A stretch of DNA of 64,000 nt, taken from positions 21,740,730-21,804,729 of the forward strand of contig NW_004454177.1 of the NCBI RefSeq assembly GCF_000283155.1, in the 5' to 3' direction. Position 1 is the first letter of the stretch. Each line of letters opens with the position of its first letter. A program made the translations under genes and the position numbers. This document shows positions 33,251 to 43,468 of the stretch, piece by piece. Below the pieces are notes generated by a model. It was not told the DNA's origin and did no database searches. It was given only the letters and a program-made list of their open reading frames with translations. The DNA comes from Ceratotherium simum simum (taxonomy: Eukaryota; Chordata; Mammalia; Perissodactyla; Rhinocerotidae).

Positions 33251-34829
33251 ATTCTTAATATCTAATGTTATCAAGGTTCTTAATATTTTTATGTCCCACC
33301 GTAACCACTTCATCCATTAGGATTGTATAATTCAGATGCGACATGTCTCCTCTAAGCCTACTCCTGTTTTCCACTCTATAGATTTATGGAAGATGGTGTC
33401 TACAAACTATTGTAAACTTTTGGGTTAGGTAGAGAAAAATATTCTGACGATTTTGGACAGCAGTACCTACATAGTAATATTATGTCATGGAAAAGGGACA
33501 GCATGTCTACCCCTCTTGTTTTCAGTAAGCAGGATTACTCTGCTTAATGAGATAAAATTTAGGTGTTCCTAAATCCAGCACCATGTTGCTTATATTTCAT
33601 ATAAATTTATCTACACTTTGACATTAGGTCTTCAGATTATTATGGTATTAGAGTTATAGCTAGCATTTGTGATTTTCTGCATAATTATTGACATTTTCCT
33701 AGTTAGGTGAGAAAAATTTTTCAAGGAATAGCTAGCAAACAGTCATTTTCAACATTTGTGTCTGTTTATAAATGTTCAGTTTTCTAGAGTTATTGATCCA
33801 AGTGCTGTGAATTTATGCTTTTTCTTGCTGCCAGTACCTCTCATAATACAATGGGAATTCTTTTATTTCCCCCAGTTTTAGTTATATTTTTGCAGGTGGC
33901 AAACACAAAGAAAGCTTGTGAAGAAAACAGCCTATAATATTTGAAACTCCCTAGTGGTTTCTTTAGGTTTTGGATAGCCAAAGCTATTCATAGCACATTC
34001 ATGACTCTGCACCTTTACAGGCCTCCAGACCAAATGTAGATTAACAATATTGAAATTAAACTCTGATACTTTGATGATTGATGTTGCTGAGTCTAAAACT
34101 TTGTTTTCTTGAAAATGAGATTAAGAAAGATCACCTTGGTAAATACTGAAAAGTTTCCTGACGAATGAAGCATCTGTTTGAAATGTGAAATATGCCACCA
34201 TGAGAAGTAAATCTGGACTCCAGGAAAACTTCCACACCACCTAATAGGTGGTGGGTGGAAATGGTCGGTACAACCGTCACTATAGCAACAGCAGTAGGAA
34301 GAGGTAATTTTGTTTTCATCTCGCTTAATAACAGAATGCCACCGGCTGGCATTAAAGATACCAGCAACTCCCTCCTGTAAAAAATCCTGGCAAGGCAATG
34401 GCAACAGCTGTACAAACACCGGAAAACAAGGAGAAGTACTCTCTCTCCTGATCCCCAGCTCCAAACGTTTAAACTACGTAAAGCCAGACACAATTTTTTT
34501 GGAAATGTATTATCTGCTTTAGCCAAGTAAATTACAAAATCTTTATATATACATATGTTTGTATACACACACACATAGAGAGAGAGATGTGCCAAAACAA
34601 AGTGATGTTGGATAGCTCAATGTGAAGGAATGGAAAGAATGATACTAATTTTATTATCAGCACATATACTAGCATATTGTCATTTTCGTGGAGACGAACC
34701 ATCAGATTCCAGCTAATTGTGAACCCAAAAGAATCTGGTGCTTGCCCACGTCTCCCTGTGTCCTTATTACAACACTCTGCTGACAACACTGGAGCACTAG
34801 CTGGTGAGAGACTCCTGTTTCTTTGTTAT
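33251..34829. other. Unassigned DNA including a GC-richer, possibly conserved block
   Basis: 34,090-34,530 stands out: fewer A/T runs, overlapping open frames on both strands and an RFX X-box-like site GTCACTATAGCAAC at 34,276-34,289 next to an inverted repeat CACCACCTA-A-TAGGTGGTG (34,235-34,253). The minus-strand frames of 123 and 154 codons have no recognisable domain; regulatory DNA is as plausible as coding. Confidence 0.35.
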
Positions 34830-34900
34830 CATTGCCTTCTCTGTGTCTACAACCCTGTATGGCATATAGTGGGTGTTCAATAAATGTTGAATAAGGGACT
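34830..34900 (+). mobile_element. L2 3'-terminal fragment
   Basis: 'accctgtatggcatatagtg' and 'ggtgttcaataaatgttgaa' are the L2 end. Confidence 0.75.
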
Positions 34901-35404
34901 ATATTAGTGTGATGCTATCCATAAGCAAAGTAAATGTTATTGTTGCTAAATTTTCTTAACTTAAGGTTCAGACAGAGGAGAGAGAACAAATTTCAGCATC
35001 TTTCTTGATGTGGTTGAAATTTCCCAGCTTTTATCTGCACATTCGCTGAAGTTTTAGGTTGTAATGTTATACTAATCTCATAGTAATGTCAAATAAGGGT
35101 GATTGCTATTTTCATAAGGGTGTCTTGATGTGTGGTTAGGGCAGAAAAGTGGCACCTTGGTATTCCTTGCCCATATTGGAGATGCCACCATGAAAAAATG
35201 AGACTTAAAGGTCTTCTGATATTCAAGAGTTCTCCTATTAAAAGTGAAAATCCCTGTGAAGTGGTTAATTTTCATCTTCTAATGTTGAGCCCAATCCACA
35301 ACACCTCCAGTAAATTGCCAAGACTCCCAGCTGAAAAGACTCTTTTCTGCCTTTGAACAGGGCACTTAATCCCCATTCCTTATATTTAGCACTTATATTG
35401 CTCT
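34901..35404. other. Unassigned intergenic DNA
   Basis: Nothing recognised; short frames on both strands at 35,078-35,356 overlap and are not credible. Confidence 0.5.
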
Positions 35405-36240
35405 TAGAATAAACTTTTTATTTTAGAACAGTTTGAGATTTATAGAAAAGTTGAGAAGCTAATAAAAACGTTCCCATATATTCCACACCCCATTTCCTCT
35501 ATTATTAATACCTTACATAGGTATGGTACACTCATCACCATTAATGAGCCAATATTTATACATTATTATTACCTGAAGTCCACAATTTTTTCAGATTTCC
35601 TTAGTTTTTACCTAAGGTAATGTTCTGTTCCAAGATTCCATCCAGGACACCACATTACATTGTTGTCATGTCTCCTTATGCTCCTCTTGCTTGTGAGAGT
35701 TTCTCAGACTTTCCTTGTTTGAGTATACATATTACCACCACGACTTATTACTGCTGATGTTGACTTTGATCTCCTGGTTGAAGTAGTGTTTGTCAGGCTT
35801 CTCCTCTAGAAAGTTACTCCTTTCCCACTCACCCCCTTTCCATACCATACCCTTTGGAAGGAAGTCCCTAAGTGCAGCCCATACTTAAGCAGTGGGTAGT
35901 TATGCTCCACCTCTGTGAGGGTGGAGTATCATAATAAAATATTTGGAATTCTGTGTGGGAGATTTGTCTATTCTCCACCATTTATTAATAAACTCAATAA
36001 ATTATATATATCAATATGGACTTATAGATATTTATCTTATACTTTGGATTAAAATCCATTACTACTTTATTTTGTTGCTCAAAGTATTACAGTTTTTGCA
36101 ATTGGGAGTTCTTTCAGTTGGCTCCTATATCTCATTGAGGTACCCCATCATTGTGGGGTTGTTTTTGTTTTTGAGCACTTTCCTACTTTCTTGCACTTGT
36201 ATTGCCTTTTATTCCTATATTCAATTTTTCATGTCAAATA
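35405..36240 (-). mobile_element. Old L1 (L1M-type) 3' UTR region
   Basis: 'cagtttgagatttatagaaa', 'ccacaccccatttcctctat', 'ggacaccacattacattgtt', 'tgtgggagatttgtctattc', 'cttatactttggattaaaat' and 'ctttcagttggctcctatat' are in the order of an L1M 3' region read on the minus strand. Confidence 0.75.
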
Positions 36241-36673
36241 TATTGTACATTGAGAGAAGAACAAAGACTATATTTTTGTGATTCCCTTCACATGATAGGT
36301 GAGCAATAATTATTTGTTCAGTTATGATGCTCCATGCTAAGTGAAATGTTAAGTTTATGAGAAAACACGTGACCACTTAATTGTGGTCTTTAGTTGTAGT
36401 CATTGTATGTGGCAATGGAAAAGAGTTATAAAGGTGAAGATCAATGAATTAGTATGTGGAATGTGATTTGGAAACATATTTTTAAAATGAGGTATTTTTT
36501 TTGTTGCAAAAGACTAATCTCAGTACTATGTTGGAAGTATAAAATGTCTAGTGAAAATTGCCAACATGTCAATGTTTTGAGCTTGATGGACCTTTTTTAT
36601 GATAGAGAGGAAAATAAAACCTGTTTGCAAGTTGAGAGTTTCAAATTTTATGTCAATGTTTTACTGCTTATAT

Positions 36674-36689
36674 ATTCTTTTCCCAAAGG

Positions 36690-36721
<32 letters not shown>

Positions 36722-36737
36722 CCTTTGGGAAAAGAAT
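36674..36737. repeat. 64-bp near-perfect AT-rich palindrome
   Basis: Non-repetitive 17-bp outer arms (attcttttcccaaagga and its exact complement) at 36,674-36,690 and 36,721-36,737 enclose 30 bases of alternating TA with one TG. Every position pairs except the central 36,705/36,706. This can extrude a cruciform. Confidence 0.97.
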
Positions 36738-36959
36738 GAGAATATGATGGAAACCCATGCTGACATCACCCAGGCTTTCTTCTTTTAGAGAATATAATGT
36801 ATGCAGGCTATACCACTGTCCATATGTTTATATTCAGATGGCATTTCAAATAGTACCCACTTGTTCTCTCAAGTTGTTACATAGAAGGGATCTTTGCTGG
36901 ACAACAAATTTCTTTTTACCTGCTTTCTATTCTTGAAAAATTCTACAGAAATCAGTTAA

Positions 36960-37255
36960 TGATGTTGACTGAAGGTGATGATGACAACAAGGATGATGGT
37001 AATGATAGCTAAATACATTGAATGCTTGTTTTTGTCAATGACAGTGTTAAGCTTTTTACATGAATTATCCTCTCAACAACCCAAAAATGTAAGCACCTTT
37101 CCCTGTTAAATAAATGATGTAATGGAAATGTGGAGACATTAAATAACTTGCCCTGGGTCACACAGCTAATGTGCGATGGAGGCAGGATTCAAACACAGGG
37201 CCATCTGACTCCAGAGAACCTGTGCTCAACTTCACCATAATTCCTCACCTCCCTG
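36960..37255 (-). mobile_element. MIR SINE, nearly full length
   Basis: Reversed MIR: 'atagctaaatacattgaatgc', 'catgaattatcctctcaaca', 'taacttgccctgggtcacac', 'ggaggcaggattcaaacaca', 'ctgactccagagaacctgtgctc'. Confidence 0.9.
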
Positions 37256-37754
37256 CATTTTGGTTTTTGAGAGTACTAGAGGTAACGTCCTTTAGATATT
37301 TCTTTCCTTTGTCTCTCTGTTCTCTCCACAGGGTTTCTTTCCTAGGATGTTGCCTTTTGCTGACAGCTCACAACTAAGAATGAATCAAAGCCTAACAAAT
37401 GTGATTCAGCTTCAGGCTCTTTGATCTTAGAAATAAAAATAAGCCTATTCTAGCTCTCTTTCATGATGCCCCAGATGTTTCCTTGATGGGCGCCCTGCCA
37501 GGTTGTCACCAGTGCCATGGGCTGATGAGGCAGCCTGCTGTTGTCAGTTGACTGTCGATCTTTTTTAACTTCTCAGTCTCTGGGCTCTTTTGAGGCATCT
37601 AAGTTAACGTATTGTTACAGAAACATCAAAATTTCAACCTTGTCAAGTAGTGTTAATTGAAAAGAAAAATGAAAACATTGCAGCTGTGCATTCCTCCCCC
37701 TTAGCAATTCAGGAAAATAGAAGAGTAAGCATCTATCTCTTATCATATAACAGA
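37256..37754. other. Unassigned intergenic DNA
   Basis: No recognised gene or repeat. Confidence 0.5.
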
Positions 37755-38010
37755 TTAATGCATGAACTGATGATAATGATACTTAACATCTAATGAGCAT
37801 GAGTATGTGCCAGGCACTGTGCTCTTTGCTTTATACGCATTATCTCCTTTAGTCCTAAGAGGAGCCCTATGAGGGAGGAGGTATTTTGAACCTCTTTTTA
37901 AAAAGGAGAAAACTGAACGTCCTTAGGATGCTCATCTGGTAAATTACAGAGCTGGGATTCCAATAAAATTTATTTGACTCTTATCCATGCTCTTAGTCAT
38001 TATGCAACAG
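37755..38010 (-). mobile_element. MIR SINE, nearly full length
   Basis: Reversed MIR: 'gtatgtgccaggcactgtgc', 'ctttatacgcattatctcct', 'cctatgagggaggaggtatt', 'cagagctgggattcc', 'ccatgctcttagtcattatgc'. Confidence 0.9.
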
Positions 38011-38344
38011 GTTTTCACTGCTGCAATAACAGTTTTAAAGGATTTATAAATCTCAGTTCACATTTTGATAATTTCCATCTGTGCCAATCTTCATAAATGA
38101 TTCTCTCTTTTGTCCCATTAGCAGAGACCATAGCATTGGTCAAACCCACGGTGGGAGCCTTGGCAGCTGTGTTACTGACTGTCTGGAGGAAAACAGGATG
38201 AGAGAATGTGGAGATGCATGTCCAATTCATATAAATGTCAAATAAATAAAATATTTGATGTTTTAATCACACATTAATTTGTAATATTTGGTATAATAAA
38301 AATCGTATATAGATATATATAAAACACATAATTACTAGTTACAA

Positions 38345-41300
38345 AAAACTTAAATGAACACCCACGAACCAACAACTAAATTTAAGAAACAAAACTTTAC
38401 TAGTATGATTAGGCTTTTTTATTCCTTTCCCTTCCTATCCCTTTGTACCCCTGTTGCCCTAGTAATAATAAATATTTTTAATTTTGTGCTTATCATTCCT
38501 TCCTTTAAAAAATTTCATCACATGCTTATTATAAGATATATTTTTAATTTTGAATTTTATAAAACTAATATGAAGTCAATTGCAACTTGCTTGCTTTCAA
38601 CACTCTGTAAGGTTTATTCAGGCTGTTGCATTATTTGAGTTCATTAACTTTCAATGACGCAAAATCTTCCATTTCTGAATGTACTATACTTTTCCTGTTG
38701 ATGGGCATTTTTGTCATTACTAGTTTTTTTGTTAATACAACCAGTGCTGCTATAAACAATCTTTTACATGCTCCTCATATACAAGAGTCAGATACTCTTT
38801 GGAATATGTCTTCAGGAGTGAAATGCTGGGTTTCAGGGTTTTCCAAGTACAAATTTACAATATAGTACTAAATTGTTTTCCCAAATAATGTCACCAATGG
38901 TTGTATAAGAGTTCTCAATAACCAACACTTCTCCAATATTTGACACTATGAGATTTCTAAATTTTTAACAAGTTATTGGGCATAAAATAATATACAATAC
39001 GGAGTTCATTTGCATCTTTCTAATTATTAAGTTTGAGCATCTTTACCTATTTTTAGCCACATGTATTCCCTCTTAAGTGAATATTTATTAATATGTATTT
39101 ACTATTTTATCTATTTCATAAAATCTATATGTATATATTTATATATTGATTTGTAGAAGTATTTTCTATATCCTGATTACTAATCATGTGTCAGCTATGT
39201 ATGTTCAAATATGTTTTCTTAGATTTTGGCTTGGATTTATACTGTTTTATGATGTTGAATTTTGAATAACAGAAGTTTTTAATTTTAATGCAATTGAATA
39301 CCCAATATTTTAAAGTGAGAGATTATAGTTGAGATTTTAGTTCAAGGTCATAAAAATATTTCCTTATATATTTTCTGAAAGTTTTATACTTTTGACTTTT
39401 ATATTTAATTCTTAAATTTACCACAATTTATTTTTGTAGATGAACATGTTAATTTTTTAACGTATGTGCTCATTTTCCTAGTGCTCTTTTCTTTGCAAGT
39501 TTGGTAGAACTGACTTAAAATCATAATGGCTTGATATTTTCTTTGTAGGGACACTTTAAACTGATGATTAATTTTTAATGTTCATAGTTCTACTTAAGAC
39601 TTCATTTCTCCCTGAGTCAGTTTTAAAAGATTTTACTTTTCTAGAAATTTTAACAAAATTTTCAAACATGTTAACAAATTTATCCATTGTATATTCTCTT
39701 CTTTTAATTCTCCATTAGACTTGGAGTTATATCTTTTTTTTTTTGTTACTTCAAAGACTTTACGTTTTTATAGCAGTTTTAGATTTGCAATACAATTGAG
39801 AGGATGGTGCAAAGATTTTCTGTATACCCCTGTCCCCCACCCCCCCACATACACACATGCATAATAGCATCTCTGATTATTAACCTCACTCACCAGAATG
39901 GTACTTTTTTTTTTTTTTTTTAACAAGAATGAACCTACATTGACACATCATAATCACCCAAAGTCCATAGTTTACATTAGGGTTCACCTTTGGTGTTAAA
40001 TATTCTGTGGGTTTGGACCAATGTATAATGACATATATCCATCATTGTCATTTCATACAGAATATTTTCACTGCCCTAAAAATCCTCTGTTCTCTGACTA
40101 TTCATTCCCATGCTCCCCCAGCAACCACACCGTAGTTTTGCCTTTTCCAAAATATAATATAGTTGGGATCATACAGTATGTAGCCTTTTCAGGTTGGTTT
40201 CTTTTACTTAGTAATACGCATTTAAGGTTCCCCGATGTCTTTTCATGGCTTGATAGCTCATTACTTTTTAGTGATGAATGATATTTCATTTTCTGGACAT
40301 ACTACAGTTTATTTACCTATTCACTTACTTAAGGACGCTTTGGTTGCTTCCAAGATTTGGCAATTATAAATAAAGCTGTTATAAACATCCATATGCAGGT
40401 TTTTGTGTAGACTTAAGTTTTCAACTCCTTTGGGTAAATGCCAAGGAGCACGATTGCTGAATCATTTTGTAAGAGTATGTTTGGTTTTCTAAGAAACCGC
40501 GAAACTGTCTTCCAAAGTAGTTCTACCATTTTTCATTCTTACCAGCAATATATGAGAGTTCCTGTAGCTACATGTCCTTGCCAGCATTTGGCATTGTCAG
40601 TGTTCTAGACTTTGGCCATTCTAATAGGTGGGTAGTGGAATCTTATTGCTTTATATACCTTTTTTTAAATATTAATATCATATATCTTGCCTTATCTCTT
40701 TTTTATTCACTAATCTTGCTAGAAGTTTATGTATTTTATTAATTCAAAAAATTATGTTACCATTATTATTTTGTACAGTAATGTACATTTAGCTGATTAT
40801 CAGTTTACCAATTTCTTGCTCACCGTTTCTTCCTGCATCGCAGATCTTCCTTCTGAGATTATTTTCTTTTTTCCCAAAATATATTCTTAATCCTTCCGTT
40901 AGTGTAAAACTATTGGTGGTAAACCCTTCTCAGGTTTTGTTTAGTTGAAAATATTTTTTTAAACTCCTATTCTTGACGGATAATTTTTCCCAGCACACAA
41001 CTCTAGGTTGACAGTTATTTTTTGTCTAGCATCTTGAGGATTTCATCCGTATTCTGGTTTCTATTGTTGCTGTTGAAGAGTCTAGTTGTCATTCTTTTGT
41101 AAGTGCTTTGTCTTTTATTTTCTGTTTTTAAGGTCTTTCTAATACATGTTCTGCAGTTTCACTATAGTGTGTCTAGGTGTGAATTTCTTTCTTATTCATG
41201 CTGTTCAGTATATATAGCAACTCTGATATTCTGCTATTTGTGAAATCATAATTTCATGAGTTTTGGAAAATTCTCAGCCATTGTATTTTCAAGTATCTGT

Positions 41301-42100
41301 TCTTTCATTATAATTTCTATTCTCTTCTGCTTCAGTAATGGCTATTCTACATTTTAAGCAATTAACCTAATGTATTTCATTAAAATAGTTAGAAGTGATT
41401 CTTTTTCAAACCTCTGGTTAATTTGGATAGTGTCTTGATTCTTGTTTACTTTTATTATAATGCTATTTTCTTTAAACATTTAATACATAGTTATTTTATA
41501 TTCTATATCTAAAAATTATATTTAAGTTTTAGAGGTAAAAATCTAATATTTTTCCTGTTTGGTCTTTTATTCATTTTAACATTTTCTTCTATGATTGGAG
41601 ATATTTGATTGTTACCTTATATATAGTTCATGTTAACTTAGGAATCTGAAGGCCTATAATCAGGATGCTTTCCTCTGGAGAGAATTTTCATTTGCTTCTG
41701 TCAGGAGACAGGAGGTACTCCTGTCTTGGGGTCATTTAATTCCCCTTCCAAGATGTCTTAATGCAAAAGGTCAAAGCAGAGTCACTTCAATTGTAGATTT
41801 TACCCAAACACTAACCTTTACCAATAATTCAAAAGATACAAGCAATATACTGCAGAGAATCAATACTTTTTTTCTGGAAAAGTATGAGTGCATCAGACAC
41901 AGTTCCCATTAATATTATCTTTTTTTTCTTCAGTAAGACATTTTGGTGTCCGATTAACAGACTGAGTCTGAAAAGTGAGTAGAAGCATTGTTCTTAAAGG
42001 AATCTGATTCATTTTGAGGGCTCTCCAGTTTTATATTACATTATTCAGATAGAAAATACTGACTTTTCTCATTCTCCAGAGAGCAGTTTCATTTATAATA
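38345..42100 (-). mobile_element. Old L1 (L1M-type) with a younger L1 nested in it
   Basis: Left part (38,345-39,728) matches the reversed ORF2 C-terminal region and 3' end ('gatgggcatttttgtcatta', 'gtgctgctataaacaatctt', 'catttgcatctttctaatta'). After the nested element the reversed ORF2 middle resumes ('attcactaatcttgctagaa'), followed by the ORF1-side region ('actctaggttgacagttatt', 'cagtttcactatagtgtgtc', 'ttttggaaaattctcagcca'). Long AT-rich gaps show deletions. No usable reading frame remains. Confidence 0.7.
39729..40665 (-). mobile_element. L1 3' end nested in the older L1
   Basis: Begins after a T-run near 39,729 (poly(A) tail on the other strand), then 'agcagttttagatttgcaat', 'ctgtatacccctgtccccca', 'gggatcatacagtatgtagc', 'aaataaagctgttataaaca', 'ttttcaactcctttgggtaa', 'ccattctaataggtgggtag'. 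5' truncated, about 0.9 kb. Confidence 0.82.
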
Positions 42101-42512
42101 AGTAATCTAGAAAGACCAGGTACATTTTGATTGATCACGGACTTTTTTGTTTATTTGTTTTGTTTTTGTTTTTGATAGAGACTCTCCATTATCTTTCTAA
42201 GCATGTTTACAAGAAAACTAAGGCCAAGTCGATCATCTCCTTGTACAAAAACGAGTGAGTTATGGGTTGAAAATAACTTTCTCAAAGTTATTTTCAGAAT
42301 TATTCAGAAAGTCTTGCTGCAAAGCCAAAGCCGAAGTCTTGAACATATTACTGATTGCAGCATCTACCTTCAAGTCAAATCTCCTTTATTGGTTGCTTAT
42401 TGCTCATGGTTCTTGTTTTCAGCAAAGTCTTTCTTCATTCCTTTTTTTTTGGGGGGGAGTTGAGTGGGTTGGGGGCAGTGACATCTTAGAGATTTATCCT
42501 TCATGCAAGTCA
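42101..42512. other. Unassigned DNA between two L1s
   Basis: Contains a (TTTG)-rich run at about 42,147-42,175 and a T9G7 run near 42,442-42,457. No recognised family. Confidence 0.5.
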
Positions 42513-42912
42513 AGCATTAATTATGTCCATTTTTATTCAGGTAAAATTACTGTATAACATTATATAAGTTTCAAGTGTACTACATTATAGTTCGACACCT
42601 GTATACACTACGAAGTGATCACCACCAAAAATGTAGTTACTGTCCATCACCATACAAGTGATCCCCTTCACCCAGTTTACCTGTCGCCACACCGCCTTCC
42701 ACTATGGTAACCACCAATCTGTTCTCTGTAACTATGAGTTTGTTTTTGTTTTGTTTTATTTGTTTGTTTTGTTTTTTTAGATTCCACGTATGAGTGAAGT
42801 CATATGATATTTGTCTTTCTCCACCTGACTTATTTCACTCAGCGTAATACCTTCAAGGTCCATCTGTGTTGTCACAAATACCTAGATTTCATCTTTTTTT
42901 ATGGCTAAGTAG

Positions 42913-42946
42913 TATTTCATTGTATATATATACATACAATGAAATA
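42913..42946. repeat. 13-bp inverted repeat around TA run in L1 ORF2
   Basis: Arms tatttcattgtat (42,913-42,925) and its exact complement (42,934-42,946) with an 8-base spacer. The second arm is extra sequence relative to the usual L1 at this place and is followed by more TA/TTTA repeats to about 42,985. Confidence 0.85.
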
Positions 42947-43412
42947 TATATATATACACACAATAAATATATATTTATATTTACACCTTCTTTATCCATT
43001 CATCCATCGACAAACACTTAGGTTGTTTCCATAGTTTTGCTATTGCAAATAATGCTGCACTGAATATAGGAGTGCATATATCTTTTCAAATTGGTGCTTT
43101 CATATTCTTTGGATAAACACCCAGAAGTGGAATAGCTGGATCATATGGTAGTTCTATTCTTAATTTTTTGAGGAATCTCCATAGCATTTTTCATAGTGGC
43201 TGCGCCAATTTACATTCCCACAAACAGTGCACAAGGGTTCTCCTTTCTCCACATCCTCTCCAACACTTGTTATTTCTTGTCTTTTTGATAATCGCCATTC
43301 TAACAGGTGTGACATGATATCTCATTGTGGTTTTTATTTGAATTTCCCTAATAATTAATGGTGTTGAACATCTCTTCATGTGCCTATTGGTCATCTGTAT
43401 GTCGTCTTTGGA

Positions 43413-43468
43413 GCTGGCTCTGTGGTGCAACGGATAGCACATTGGACTTCTATCCAATCCTAGTGCAC
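43413..43468 (+). mobile_element. Truncated tRNA-Arg-like retropseudogene inside L1
   Basis: From 43,416 the sequence 'ggctctgtggtgcaacggat' and 'agcacattggacttcta' closely follows tRNA-Arg(TCT) from its 5' end through the D-arm and anticodon arm (TTGGA-CTTCTA-TCCAA), then stops near the variable loop. There is no A-tail. The L1 sequence is split between 'gtcgtctttgga' (43,401-43,412) and 'gtcttcttcaga' (43,469-43,480), a plausible 12-bp target duplication with three differences. It is not a functional tRNA because the T-arm and acceptor 3' half are absent. Confidence 0.8.

Noticed and set aside
34093..34595. Two overlapping minus-strand frames of 123 and 154 codons as a possible gene
   Set aside because: They are in different frames over the same DNA, lack any recognisable domain and have no splice or promoter support; kept only as part of a candidate regulatory block.
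42442..42475. G-quadruplex from the G-runs after T9
   Set aside because: One loop would be 8 bases, outside the usual 1-7, and one long G-run would have to supply two tetrad strands; only marginal.
43413..43468. Functional tRNA-Arg gene
   Set aside because: The T-arm and 3' acceptor half are missing; it is a truncated retrocopy.
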